DNA of 64,000 nt from Aminobacter sp. AP02 (GCF_003148805.1 NZ_QGGX01000006.1:1-64000), one strand, 5' to 3'; positions 36,056-44,035 are shown, counted from the first letter of the stretch. Numbers and translations are program-made. Notes: generated by a model not told the origin, from the letters alone.

Positions 36056-36859
36056 ATGAACATCATCCGCATCGACGATCCTGCCGACCCCAGCGTCGCA
36101 CCCTATCTCGACATACGCGAGCGTGATCTTGTCGGCCGCGAAGGCCGCTTCATCGCCGAGGGCAAGGTCGTGCTCAACGTGCTGTTTGGTGCGGGCCGCT
36201 TCAAGGCGGAATCCGTTCTGGTTCTTGAAAACCGCGTGGCAGGCATGGCCGACACGCTGGCGCTCGCCCGCGAGGACTTGCCCGTATATGTGGTTTCGGC
36301 CGCGGTGATGGATGCCATCGCTGGCTTCCACATGCATCGCGGCATTCTTGCCATCGGCATCAAGGGCGAGACGATTGCGATCGACGACATGCTCGACGCC
36401 CTGCCCGAGCGGGCACTCGTGGCGGTGCCGGTCGGCATCTCCAATCACGACAATATCGGCTCGATCTTCCGCAACGCGGCTGCCTTTGGCGCAGATCTGG
36501 TACTCCTCGACGAGACCTGTTGCGATCCGCTCTACCGCAAGGCAATCAGGGTTTCGGTTGGCGCGGTCCTCAAGGTGCCGTTCACGGTTGGCGGTACGGC
36601 AAGCACGCTCGCCGACGCACTGTCTCGCCACGGTTTCGAGCAACTGGCGCTATCGCCCGCCGGCAAGGCCGACATCAGAGATGTCGAACGCCCCAAGCGG
36701 CTGGCGCTTTATCTCGGAACCGAAGGGGAAGGCCTGCCGGAGCCGCTGCTGAAGCGGCTGACCACTGCAAGAATAAGAATGGCGCCAGGCTTCGACAGCC
36801 TCAATGTCGCGGCCGCCTCGGCGATCGCGCTGCATCATTTTACCGACGCCACAAATTGA
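36056..36859 (+). CDS. TrmH/SpoU-family RNA 2'-O-methyltransferase
   Basis: A 267-residue SPOUT methyltransferase. An N-terminal substrate-binding region (REGRFIAEGKVVLNVLF) precedes the three SPOUT motifs ISNHDNIGSIFRNAAAFG, ALYLGTEGEGLP and DSLNVAAASAIALHHF that form the knotted SAM site. It methylates rRNA or tRNA ribose; the target position is not evident. Its stop lies 6 bases from the stop of the convergent coiled-coil gene. Confidence 0.88.
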   Translation: MNIIRIDDPADPSVAPYLDIRERDLVGREGRFIAEGKVVLNVLFGAGRFKAESVLVLENRVAGMADTLALAREDLPVYVVSAAVMDAIAGFHMHRGILAIGIKGETIAIDDMLDALPERALVAVPVGISNHDNIGSIFRNAAAFGADLVLLDETCCDPLYRKAIRVSVGAVLKVPFTVGGTASTLADALSRHGFEQLALSPAGKADIRDVERPKRLALYLGTEGEGLPEPLLKRLTTARIRMAPGFDSLNVAAASAIALHHFTDATN

Positions 36860-36865
36860 GGGAGC

Positions 36866-37993
36866 CTATTCGGCAGCCGGCGATTTCTGCAACGCCCGGA
36901 CGCGGTCTGCCAGGCTGATGACGGCAGGCCGATCGCCGTTCACCGAGGCGCGGAATTCCGCGGTATTCCCAAGCAGGCTGGAGATCGGTGAATTCGGCCC
37001 TTCGAGCCGCGCCGTCAGCGCTACGACCTCCGCCGCCAGTTCGTGCATCTGTTCGCGCAATTGCGAATCCTGGCCCGGCGTCGAAGCGTTACGCCCTGCC
37101 TTGGCAAGCTCACCCTTCAGCCGCTTGTTCTCGCGGGCCAACACAGTCAGTCGACCTTCAAGACGTTCGCGCTCGAGCGCCTGCGCGGCTCCATTGGTCA
37201 TGCTGTTCGTCTCCGGCGCATCATGCGGCGTGTTCAGTTGCTCGCGCGCACGGGCCAATTCGCCCTCGCGCTGCTCGATCTTCTCGTCGCGGTCGCCCAG
37301 CGACGCCGCCATCTCCTGCAGCTTCCTGTCGAGTTCGCCCGCGCGTCTTGTCTCCACCTTCAAGGCCTCGCGAACCGCCTTGTTGTCGGCTTCGAGTTCG
37401 CTCAGGCGGCGGTCGGAGTCACTGCGCTGATGGCGAAGCGTCGACATGTCGTCGGAAAGCTTGCCCAGTTCGCTTTCACGGCTCACCAGTTCAATCTGGC
37501 GACTGCTGGAGGAAAGGGTGGCCTCTTCATATAGCCGTCCCATTTCCTCTGCTTCTCTGGCCCGTTGCTCAAGCAGACGCTGGGCCTCGGCGAGTTGGGC
37601 GGCGAGCCCCTTGATATGTGCATCGCGCTTGCCAATTTCCTCGCGCAGATTGCCACGTTTGGCTTCGAGTTCGCTGACCACGCCTTGCTTGGTGGTGTGA
37701 TCTGCAGCCGCAACCTTTTGCGCTTCGCGAAGGCGGCTGAGCTCAACGGCCTGCGACAGCACCTTTTCCTGCGAGGCCTTGAGCTGGACTTCGACCTTGC
37801 GCAGCGCCATGGCGTGCTCGGCGCGCAGGCTGTCCTTGTCGGCGCGGATTTCTTCCAACGTCATCGGAAGCTTTGCTTCGACCCGCTGCCGGGTAACCGA
37901 GACGGCGCGCCGCCACACCGCAGGTGCGATCAGCAGCACCAAAAACCCGGCGGTCAGGAAGCCAAGAACGAAAAACAGGATCGACTGGACCAA
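36866..37993 (-). CDS. Membrane-anchored coiled-coil protein of unknown function
   Basis: A 375-residue protein. One membrane segment (residues 4-26, ILFFVLGFLTAGFLVLLIAP) is followed by a long, charged, heptad-rich helix from ~35 to ~340, rich in Glu, Arg, Leu and Gln, with a break near TPHDAPETNSMTNGA. The short C-terminus contains VISLADRVRALQKSP. No enzymatic motif is seen. The fold suggests a scaffold or envelope-spanning structural role. It lies downstream of eipA on the same strand, beside cell-cycle genes, but is separated from eipA by a repeat element. Confidence 0.7.
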   Translation of the reverse strand: MVQSILFFVLGFLTAGFLVLLIAPAVWRRAVSVTRQRVEAKLPMTLEEIRADKDSLRAEHAMALRKVEVQLKASQEKVLSQAVELSRLREAQKVAAADHTTKQGVVSELEAKRGNLREEIGKRDAHIKGLAAQLAEAQRLLEQRAREAEEMGRLYEEATLSSSSRQIELVSRESELGKLSDDMSTLRHQRSDSDRRLSELEADNKAVREALKVETRRAGELDRKLQEMAASLGDRDEKIEQREGELARAREQLNTPHDAPETNSMTNGAAQALERERLEGRLTVLARENKRLKGELAKAGRNASTPGQDSQLREQMHELAAEVVALTARLEGPNSPISSLLGNTAEFRASVNGDRPAVISLADRVRALQKSPAAE

Positions 37994-38071
37994 AGCACTT
38001 TACCCGTTGCGGTCAGGCGCGAGTTTGCCATGTTCCCATGGCAGGAATCCAGCACCGCTGCAAATGCTGCA

Positions 38072-38113
38072 CATGACCCTGAAAATCAGAATCGATTTTC
38101 CTATGGGGTCATG
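38072..38113. repeat. Palindromic intergenic element (RIME-like)
   Basis: A nested hairpin: outer arms CATGACCC (38072-38079) and GGGTCATG (38106-38113), inner arms GAAAATC (38081-38087) and GATTTTC (38094-38100). The flank ATTAAAGTGTTGCAGCG resembles the downstream half of mosaic palindromic elements common in rhizobial genomes. It lies between eipA and the coiled-coil gene and could end eipA transcription. Confidence 0.6.
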
Positions 38114-38191
38114 CACAGAATTAAAGTGTTGCAGCGCCATGCGCGCCCTGCCGGACACGAAGCGCTGCAAGCGCCAATCAACCCGCTACCA

Positions 38192-38773
38192 TCAGAACGG
38201 ATTCCAGGTCGGCTGTTGGGTCAGCTTGAGGTACCCCAGATTAACACCCAGCCGAGCACCGACCCCGGTGCGCACCGGCACGAGCAGGATATTGCCACGC
38301 TTGAGAACGTTGAAGCCGACGCCGGCGACAACATAGGCCGAACCAGCGACGCCGCCATAACGATCATAGAGATTGTTCACGTCGTCGAGATTGTAGACCA
38401 GGATCATGGTCCGCGAGCCCTGCCCGCCGAAGTCCCAGCCGAGCGAAGGGCCCTGCCAGTACACTTTATGGTCGCCGGCATTCTTGGTGTAGAGTGTACC
38501 TTCGCCGTAGGTCAGGCCGCCGACAAAGGCACCCGAACCCTCCTCGCCAAGGACATAGCCATTCGGCAGGCCGTAGGACGAAAAGACCTTCTCCACGACG
38601 CTGGCGAGACCGCCCGACGTCGAACCAAAGAAGCGATGGCCGGAATCAAGGATCTCCTGCGAGGTATATTGTTCCGCGCGAGACGCAGATGTCGAAAATG
38701 CCAGAACGCCGACAAGGACGAACATCGCGGCAACAAGCCGGGCGAACGTCCGGCCATAGAATCGGGAAATCAT
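38192..38773 (-). CDS. eipA: Envelope integrity protein EipA (DUF1134)
   Basis: A 193-residue exported protein. A signal peptide (~1-33, ending SASRA) precedes a DUF1134 beta-barrel: TSQEILDSGHRFFGSTSGGLA, GYVLGEEGSGAFVGGLTYGEG and GGQGSRTMILVYNL. In Brucella, EipA is a periplasmic small beta-barrel needed for envelope integrity, and its gene sits by chpT-ctrA and is under CtrA control. The same neighbourhood here supports the call. A near-consensus CtrA half-site (TCAACCAT) lies upstream at 38885-38892. Confidence 0.88.
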   Translation of the reverse strand: MISRFYGRTFARLVAAMFVLVGVLAFSTSASRAEQYTSQEILDSGHRFFGSTSGGLASVVEKVFSSYGLPNGYVLGEEGSGAFVGGLTYGEGTLYTKNAGDHKVYWQGPSLGWDFGGQGSRTMILVYNLDDVNNLYDRYGGVAGSAYVVAGVGFNVLKRGNILLVPVRTGVGARLGVNLGYLKLTQQPTWNPF

Positions 38774-39117
38774 GCTTCCAAATCTCCGTCAGGGAGCACA
38801 CTTTCTCCGACGCCCCGGACCCGCTGCTGCTCTTGATCGGCGGCTCGCTGGTCCAACTCCGGCAAACTATGCCGTAATCCTTTTTCAACCATTAAATTGA
38901 CCCATGAAGATGGCGGATCGAAGGCGCGCATACGCATGGAAAAGCCCGGAATTGCGCAGAAAAGCCAGCATTTCGCCCTAGCCTTGGCTGCTGTTTCTTG
39001 CCGCATGAGGCAGCGCTGTGTAACCAAGAGGACTGCAAGGCCAGCCCTGATTCGCACGACTGGGTCCCGTGGCCGCATTACCATTGGTTCAAGCCATTTG
39101 CCCGAGGGATGCCGTTC
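38774..39117. promoter_or_regulatory. Divergent eipA-chpT intergenic region
   Basis: No convincing gene is present in these 344 bases. A TTAACCAT-like site (TCAACCAT, 7 of 8) lies at 38885-38892. A frame in phase with chpT opens at 38998 and would add 40 residues lacking any family resemblance, so it was not used. Confidence 0.4.
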
Positions 39118-39747
39118 ATGGCCGATTTGTTGACGCTTTCCGCCCCTGACCTTGCAGCGCTGCTGTGCAGCCGGGTCTGCCACGACATCATCTCGCCGGT
39201 CGGCGCCATCAACAACGGCCTCGAACTGCTCGACGAAGGCGGCGCCGACGAAGACGCCATGCGCCTCATCCGCACCAGCGCCCGCAACGCCTCGGCGCGA
39301 CTGCAGTTCGCCCGCATCGCCTTTGGGGCCGCTGGTTCCGCCGGCATGCTGATCGACACCGGCGACGCCGAAGCGGTCGCCACTGCATTCCTCAAGAACG
39401 AGAAGCCGGAACTGATCTGGAACGGCGGTCGCGCGCTGCTGCCCAAAAACAAGGTCAAGCTGCTGCTCAACCTCCTTCTGGTTGCCCATGCTGCGATCCC
39501 GCGCGGCGGCAAGCTCAGCGTCACGCTTGAAAACGTCGATGCCGCGCCGAAATTCACCCTGTCGGCCAGCGGACCGATGCTTCGCGTACCACCGAAGTTC
39601 CTTGAACTGCATTCCGGACACAAGCCGGAAGAGGCAATCGATGCCCATTCGGTACAACCCTACTACACGCTGCTTCTGGCGCGCGAAGCGGGCATGACGA
39701 TCTCGATCCACGCAACGCCGGAAGAGATCCTGCTGACCGCCGAGTGA
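39118..39747 (+). CDS. chpT: Histidine phosphotransferase ChpT
   Basis: A 209-residue dimeric phosphotransferase that relays phosphate from CckA to CtrA and CpdR in the alphaproteobacterial cell-cycle pathway. The phospho-accepting His22 lies in SRVCHDIISPVGAINNGLELL, and a degenerate Bergerat-like domain follows. The ATG at 39118 has GAGGGATG upstream and gives the family N-terminus (MADLLTLSAPDLAALLCSRV). It is in the same 2-kb locus as ctrA. A perfect hairpin at 39814-39837 follows. Confidence 0.92.
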   Translation: MADLLTLSAPDLAALLCSRVCHDIISPVGAINNGLELLDEGGADEDAMRLIRTSARNASARLQFARIAFGAAGSAGMLIDTGDAEAVATAFLKNEKPELIWNGGRALLPKNKVKLLLNLLLVAHAAIPRGGKLSVTLENVDAAPKFTLSASGPMLRVPPKFLELHSGHKPEEAIDAHSVQPYYTLLLAREAGMTISIHATPEEILLTAE

Positions 39748-40072
39748 TCGGCGGACCGTTCCAGTATAATCCAAGCACTGCTTTGCAGATCGCGGCAGCC
39801 TTGCCGCATCAATCCGAAAATCCAAGATGATTTTCGGCAATGATGGCGCGCGGTTGCGAATATTAGCAACGACTTTACTGACCTGATGGTGAAGCGACAC
39901 GCCCTCGCCTGATGCGGTCCGCGCGCCCCGACTGACCGGTTCGGGTCCCGCAGCCTGCCATTTCCTAGATTTTTACCATCCGGGTTTTCTGCTTCTTTAC
40001 GCAACCACGCTAGGGTTAAGCCAACACACCGGCGCGCCTGACGCGTCCGGCTCCCGAAAAGAGGACCGGGAT
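39748..40072. promoter_or_regulatory. chpT-response regulator intergenic region
   Basis: No gene is seen in these 325 bases. They hold the chpT hairpin at 39814-39837, a TTTACCAT CtrA-like half-site at 39972-39979 (7 of 8), and the presumed promoter of the response-regulator gene. Confidence 0.4.
39814..39837 (+). terminator. Hairpin after chpT
   Basis: CCGAAAATC-CAAGAT-GATTTTCGG is a perfect 9-bp stem 66 bases after the chpT stop. It belongs to the same GAAAATC/GATTTTC palindrome type as 38072-38113. There is no T-run. Confidence 0.5.
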
Positions 40073-40441
40073 ATGAAGCGCTGCCTGTTCGTCGATGATT
40101 CGAGCGTCATTCGCAAAGTCGCCAAACGCATCCTGAATGGCCCGGACCTGGTCGTGGTCGAAGCATCGACCGGCGCCGAGGGCCTCGACATGTGCGCCTA
40201 CGACATGCCCGAGATCATCGTTGTCGACGGCGCATTGGAGGACATGACGCCGGCTGAATTCATCCGGCGCGTCCGAGCCATGGACGGCCGCATCAAGCCA
40301 CAGATCGCGATCTGCCTGACAGAGGTCGACATCGGCGCCATCATGCGCGCCAAGCGCGCCGGCGCGCAGGGCTACCTGTTGAAGCCGTTCACAAGGCCGC
40401 ATTTGATCGACCGCTTCCGCGCCTTCGACGTAGCCGCCTGA
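40073..40441 (+). CDS. Single-domain response regulator
   Basis: A 122-residue stand-alone receiver domain with all key residues: acidic pair Asp8/Asp9, phospho-acceptor Asp52 (VVDGALEDM), Thr83 and Lys104 (LLKPF). There is no output domain, so it must act by protein contact or as a phosphate sink. Its place between chpT and ctrA suggests a partner of the CckA-ChpT relay. The sequence is not an obvious CpdR or DivK, so no symbol is given. Ribosome site AGAGGA precedes the ATG. Confidence 0.85.
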   Translation: MKRCLFVDDSSVIRKVAKRILNGPDLVVVEASTGAEGLDMCAYDMPEIIVVDGALEDMTPAEFIRRVRAMDGRIKPQIAICLTEVDIGAIMRAKRAGAQGYLLKPFTRPHLIDRFRAFDVAA

Positions 40442-40461
40442 GTCAGCTTCAAAAAAACTCT

Positions 40462-40493
40462 AAAAAAAACCCGGCACGGAGGCCGGGTTTTGA
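40462..40493. terminator. Bidirectional terminator between response regulator and ctrA
   Basis: AAAACCCGGC (40466-40475) pairs perfectly with GCCGGGTTTT (40482-40491). The A- and T-runs on either side make it functional in both directions. Confidence 0.9.
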
Positions 40494-40512
40494 CTGAAGG
40501 TAGTCCAAGAAT

Positions 40513-41208
40513 TCAGGCGATTTCGCGAAGCTCTTCCGGTTCACGCAGCACATAGCCGCGACCCCAGACAGTTTCGATGAAGTTCTGGCCGCCGGATGCC
40601 GCGTCGAGCTTCTTGCGAAGCTTGCAGATGAAGACGTCGATGATCTTCAGTTCTGGCTCGTCCATGCCACCGTAAAGGTGGTTGAGGAACATTTCCTTGG
40701 TCAGCGTCGTACCCTTGCGGAGCGAAAGCAGCTCCAGCATCTGGTATTCCTTGCCTGTCAGGTGCACGCGCTGGCCACCGACCTCGACCGTCTTGGCGTC
40801 GAGATTGACGATCAGATCGCCAGTCAGGATGACCGACTGGGCGTGGCCCTTCGAGCGGCGGACGATCGCATGGATGCGTGCCACCAGCTCGTCCTTGTGG
40901 AACGGCTTGGTCATGTAGTCGTCGGCGCCGAAACCCAGGCCACGGACCTTGTCCTCGATGCCGGCCATGCCGGACAGGATCAGGATCGGCGTCTTGACCT
41001 TGGACAGGCGCAATGTGCGCAGAACCTCGTAACCCGACATGTCGGGCAGGTTCAGGTCGAGAAGGATGATATCGTAATCATAGAGCTTGCCGAGATCGAC
41101 GCCTTCTTCGCCGAGATCAGTCGTATAGACGTTGAAGCTTTCCGATTTGAGCATCAATTCGATGCTCTGTGCGGTTGCACTGTCGTCTTCTATCAGCAGA
41201 ACGCGCAT
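40513..41208 (-). CDS. ctrA: Cell-cycle master regulator CtrA
   Basis: A 231-residue OmpR-type response regulator. The receiver has phospho-acceptor Asp51 ([11 protein letters not shown]) and [13 protein letters not shown]; the C-terminal winged helix spans ~130-225, with [32 protein letters not shown] typical of CtrA. Phosphorylated CtrA activates division, motility and envelope genes and blocks replication initiation. Its long promoter region (41209-41659) has GANTC and CtrA-like sites, suggesting methylation-sensitive and autoregulated expression. Rhizobial CtrA is the clear match. Confidence 0.97.
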   Translation of the reverse strand: MRVLLIEDDSATAQSIELMLKSESFNVYTTDLGEEGVDLGKLYDYDIILLDLNLPDMSGYEVLRTLRLSKVKTPILILSGMAGIEDKVRGLGFGADDYMTKPFHKDELVARIHAIVRRSKGHAQSVILTGDLIVNLDAKTVEVGGQRVHLTGKEYQMLELLSLRKGTTLTKEMFLNHLYGGMDEPELKIIDVFICKLRKKLDAASGGQNFIETVWGRGYVLREPEELREIA

Positions 41209-41659
41209 TCATATCCCCTTTTCTGCTGCCGGAACCTCTTCGCGGTCCAATCCATGCCGGCTCAGTGCTACTGAATCGGAGGCTGCCATCGAATGGTTAA
41301 CAAAACCTAATTTCGTATGGAAGACCATATCAGAAATTTTAACCGGCGCATACACCCTCTTGAATCCAAACATGAATCACACGGTCAACATCTTAACGCG
41401 ATGCATTAACAAGGCTGACTAAGCGACTCCGGACACGTCCCGATCACATTCGCGGCGAAAACCAGAATCTTTACCGGGTCTTAAGTCTCGATGGGTATGA
41501 TTAACGATGCCCGTAAACGAATGGTTACCGGCGGAGAAAAACTTTAAAAGTTTGTTTTCCATAGCCGGGTGTTGATATGCGATTCGGGTGCGGCAAGGTC
41601 CCTTGGGGCCGGAGTAGGCGAGTAGAAGTGCGTTTTTCGGTGTTCGGGAGTATCGGGTC
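41209..41659. promoter_or_regulatory. ctrA-fliJ divergent control region
   Basis: A 451-base region with no gene. Six GANTC sites start at 41273, 41362, 41374, 41425, 41465 and 41581, against roughly two expected by chance. CtrA-like half-sites are ATGGTTAA (41293-41300, minus-strand TTAACCAT), TTAACC (41339-41344) and ATGGTTAC (41521-41528). This fits a ctrA promoter set controlled by CcrM methylation state and CtrA itself. Confidence 0.7.
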
Positions 41660-42037
41660 ATGAAATCACGTGAGAACCTGGTCAGGCTCAAGCAGTTTCA
41701 GGTGAACGAAAAGCGCCGGCAGCTGATGCAGCTCGATTCGATGATCGCCGAGTTCGACCGCATGGCCAACGATCTGGAGTTGCAGATCGTTGCGGAGGAA
41801 AAGAAGGCAGGGATCACTGATCTCAATCATTTTGCCTATCCAACCTTCGCCAAAGCCGCACGGCAACGACGTGACAATCTGAAAAACTCCCAGCAAGACC
41901 TGGCGCAACAGCGCGCCACTGCAGAATCCTTACTCTCCGAAGCTGAAGCGGAGCTGTCCAAGGCTGAAATGCTGGAATCGCGCGACCGCAGCACGCGTGA
42001 CGCGGAGACCAGCGGCCGAAGCGCCATGATCGGCTAA
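41660..42037 (+). CDS. fliJ: Flagellar export protein FliJ-like
   Basis: A 125-residue, almost wholly helical coiled-coil protein (LVRLKQFQVNEKRRQLMQLDSMIAEFDRMANDLELQI) with a C-terminal SGRSAMIG. FliJ supports the FliI ATPase and chaperone recycling in flagellar type III export. The call leans on size, helical pattern and the known location of fliJ next to ctrA in alphaproteobacteria. No fliI or other flagellar genes are in the window. The shared promoter region with ctrA has CtrA-like sites. Confidence 0.75.
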   Translation: MKSRENLVRLKQFQVNEKRRQLMQLDSMIAEFDRMANDLELQIVAEEKKAGITDLNHFAYPTFAKAARQRRDNLKNSQQDLAQQRATAESLLSEAEAELSKAEMLESRDRSTRDAETSGRSAMIG

Positions 42038-42116
42038 GACCACCGCCTATTTTTCAAAAGCTTAGTCCAACACGAGCAGCGCTGTCAGTCCATCGCCACC
42101 TGAGCGCGCCCGCGCC

Positions 42117-42527
42117 CTAGGCCGAATATTCAATGGGCACATTCTCGCTAGCCAGTGACTGCGCGCGCGAATCACGAATTTCAGGCGCGTGACGCTCCGC
42201 CCAGACCCTGATCTGGTTGAGCAGATCGGCAAGATTGCCCCCCAGATCGGTTAACTCATACTCGACGCGCGGCGGAATGACGAGGAAGATTTCGCGCCGC
42301 ACCAGCCCGTCCCGCTCCAGCACACGTAGCGTCTGCGTCAGCATCTTGGGCGTGATGCCCTCGACCTTGCGTTGAAGCTCGCCATAGCGCCGCCTGCCCG
42401 GCTTCAAAGCCCCGACAACCAGGTAGACCCACTTGCTCGCCAGCATCTCGAGCACGGTGTGAGACATGCAGTGGCGCCTGAAGGCGTCATAGCCGAAGGG
42501 GGTGTCAGGGGCGCATTCACTATCCAT
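42117..42527 (-). CDS. HxlR-family regulator
   Basis: A 136-residue winged-helix regulator. CPMxxVL-type entry is represented by CMSHTVLEMLASKWVYLVVGAL, followed by RRYGELQRKVEGITPKMLTQTLRVLERDGLVRRE and a beta wing VIPPRVEYELTDLG. The start at 42527 gives the normal family length. It is divergent from the quinone oxidoreductase and two palindromes lie between, so it very likely represses that gene in response to a reactive electrophile or redox signal. Confidence 0.88.
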   Translation of the reverse strand: MDSECAPDTPFGYDAFRRHCMSHTVLEMLASKWVYLVVGALKPGRRRYGELQRKVEGITPKMLTQTLRVLERDGLVRREIFLVIPPRVEYELTDLGGNLADLLNQIRVWAERHAPEIRDSRAQSLASENVPIEYSA

Positions 42528-42530
42528 GGG

Positions 42531-42553
42531 GTACCTATATATCATCGAGGTAC
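42531..42553. promoter_or_regulatory. Inverted repeat, probable HxlR operator
   Basis: GTACCT (42531-42536) and AGGTAC (42548-42553) with an 11-bp spacer, just upstream of the HxlR start. HxlR-family operators in oxidoreductase systems are of comparable form and position. Confidence 0.55.
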
Positions 42554-42573
42554 ATACTCGACAAGGTAAAGAT

Positions 42574-42590
42574 ACTATCCAAATGATAGT
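42574..42590. promoter_or_regulatory. Second palindrome in the HxlR-oxidoreductase region
   Basis: ACTATC-CAAAT-GATAGT is a perfect inverted repeat 31 bases before the oxidoreductase start, overlapping its likely promoter. Confidence 0.4.
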
Positions 42591-42621
42591 GAGCTTGCAT
42601 TCATCCCAAGGAGGACAGTCC

Positions 42622-43548
42622 ATGCGTGCCATTACCCAAAACACCGTCGGCGGATCTGAAGTGCTCAGGATTGGCGAGCAGCCTGCGCCGCAGCCGAAGG
42701 CAGGTGAAGTGCTGATCCGCGTCAAGGCCGCTGGCGTCAACCCGGTCGACGCAGCCGTTCGCGGCGGTTTCTATCCCCTGCTCGGCGAACCGCCCTTCGT
42801 GCTCGGCTGGGACGTATCAGGCACCGTGGAGGCTGTCGGCACAGGCGCCAATGGCTTTGCGGTTGGCGACGAGGTGTTCGGCATGCCGCGCTTTCCGGCC
42901 GCGGCCTCCGCCTATGCGGATCTCACCGTGGCGCCGGCGGCTGAACTTGCCCACAAGCCGAACGGGCTGGACCACGTCGAAGCCGGCGCATTGCCGTTAG
43001 CCGGCTTGACCGCCTGGCAGGGTCTGGTGACGGCTGGCCACATCAAGGCCGGCGACCGCGTCCTTGTGCAGGCTGCCGCGGGCGGGGTCGGTCACCTCGC
43101 CGTGCAAATCGCCAAGGCGAAAGGCGCCCACGTCATTGCAACGGCGAGCCCAAGCAAGGTCGATTTCGTGCGCTCGCTCGGCGCCGACGAGGTGATCGAC
43201 TACACGAAGGATGATTTCGTTGAGAAGGCGGGCATGGTCGACCTGGTCTTCGAGGCGCTTGGCGGCGACCATCCCGAAAAGTCGCTGAAGGTGCTGAAGC
43301 AAGGCGGCACGCTCGTCGTCCTGCTCGGCGTCACCGAAAAGGCAGCGGCTGAAGCGGCCGGCCGCGGCATCAGGATCGAGCGCATTTCGGTGCGCCCGGA
43401 CCGCGCGGGCCTGGAAGAACTGGCAAAGCTGATCGAGGCCGGCAAGCTCAAGGTGCATGTTGCCAAGCGCTTCCCGCTTGCCGAGGCGGCCGCTGCTCAC
43501 GATTTCCTGGCGAGCAAGCCTGCGGGCAAGGTGGTGCTAACGGTCTAA
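42622..43548 (+). CDS. NADP-dependent quinone oxidoreductase (zinc-independent MDR family)
   Basis: A 308-residue medium-chain reductase. The GroES-like half has VLIRVKAAGVNPVDAAVRGGFYP and LGWDVSGTVEAVG; the NADPH-binding AAAGGVGHLAVQIAKAKGAHVI lies in the second half. No structural or catalytic zinc cysteines are present, as in QOR/NADPH:quinone reductases. A strong AAGGAGGA ribosome site fixes the ATG at 42622. Divergent from its likely HxlR repressor. It probably detoxifies quinones or alkenals. Confidence 0.9.
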   Translation: MRAITQNTVGGSEVLRIGEQPAPQPKAGEVLIRVKAAGVNPVDAAVRGGFYPLLGEPPFVLGWDVSGTVEAVGTGANGFAVGDEVFGMPRFPAAASAYADLTVAPAAELAHKPNGLDHVEAGALPLAGLTAWQGLVTAGHIKAGDRVLVQAAAGGVGHLAVQIAKAKGAHVIATASPSKVDFVRSLGADEVIDYTKDDFVEKAGMVDLVFEALGGDHPEKSLKVLKQGGTLVVLLGVTEKAAAEAAGRGIRIERISVRPDRAGLEELAKLIEAGKLKVHVAKRFPLAEAAAAHDFLASKPAGKVVLTV

Positions 43549-43576
43549 AATTCCCAAAAACCTAGCTGCAAACAAA

Positions 43577-43602
43577 AAGGGTGCGGCAAGCCGCACCCTT
43601 CC
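43577..43602. terminator. Bidirectional terminator between oxidoreductase and sciP
   Basis: GGGTGCGGC (43579-43587), AA, GCCGCACCC (43590-43598), with AAAAA before and TT after. Confidence 0.85.
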
Positions 43603-43628
43603 TTGTTGGTTGGCCGCAACGGCCGGTG

Positions 43629-43904
43629 TCAGTGACGGTATTGCTGGATGCGCGTGGTGCGCAGGCCGGCAAGGCCGTATTCGTCAATGGAAGCCTGCCA
43701 GGACAGAAACTCCTCGGTCGTCAACTTGTAGCGTTGGCACGCTTCGTCGAGACTGAGCAGCCCTCCCCTGACCGCCGCGACCACTTCCGCCTTTCGGCGG
43801 ATGACCCACCGGCGCGTGTTGGTCGGGGGCAGATCGGCAATCGTAAGCGGGCTGCCGTCCGGCCCGATAACATATTTGACACGCGGTCTAACCAGATCGG
43901 TCAT
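43629..43904 (-). CDS. sciP: CtrA inhibitor SciP (DUF1153)
   Basis: A 91-residue helix-turn-helix protein with RPRVKYVIGPDGSPLTIADLPP, RRWVIRRKAEVVAAVRGGLL, SLDEACQRY and EEFLSWQ, the highly conserved DUF1153/SciP sequence. In Caulobacter SciP binds CtrA and blocks its recruitment of RNA polymerase, and is itself CtrA-dependent. A perfect TTAACCAT half-site lies 132 bases upstream (44036-44043). The start at 43904 gives the family length. Having sciP 2.4 kb from ctrA places activator and inhibitor in one locus. Confidence 0.92.
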   Translation of the reverse strand: MTDLVRPRVKYVIGPDGSPLTIADLPPTNTRRWVIRRKAEVVAAVRGGLLSLDEACQRYKLTTEEFLSWQASIDEYGLAGLRTTRIQQYRH

Positions 43905-44035
43905 CGTACTCTCTACTAAAAACTCAAAGACCCAATCACCTGCCACACTAGCGCCACAGCTTTAAAAATTGCCTAAGCGTGTACTAAGAGCTAAGTAACG
44001 AACGTGAACGGATCGTTAGACTCTCAATCCGCAAT

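Noticed and set aside
37565-38836. 423-codon plus-strand frame across the coiled-coil gene and eipA
   Set aside because: Crosses an intergenic repeat and is antisense to two supported genes.
40073-40441. Naming the single-domain response regulator cpdR
   Set aside because: Position fits the pathway, but the sequence does not clearly match CpdR; the name would be guesswork.
41393-41409. TTAA-N9-TTAA as a full CtrA box
   Set aside because: The canonical spacing is seven bases; with nine this is not a convincing full site.
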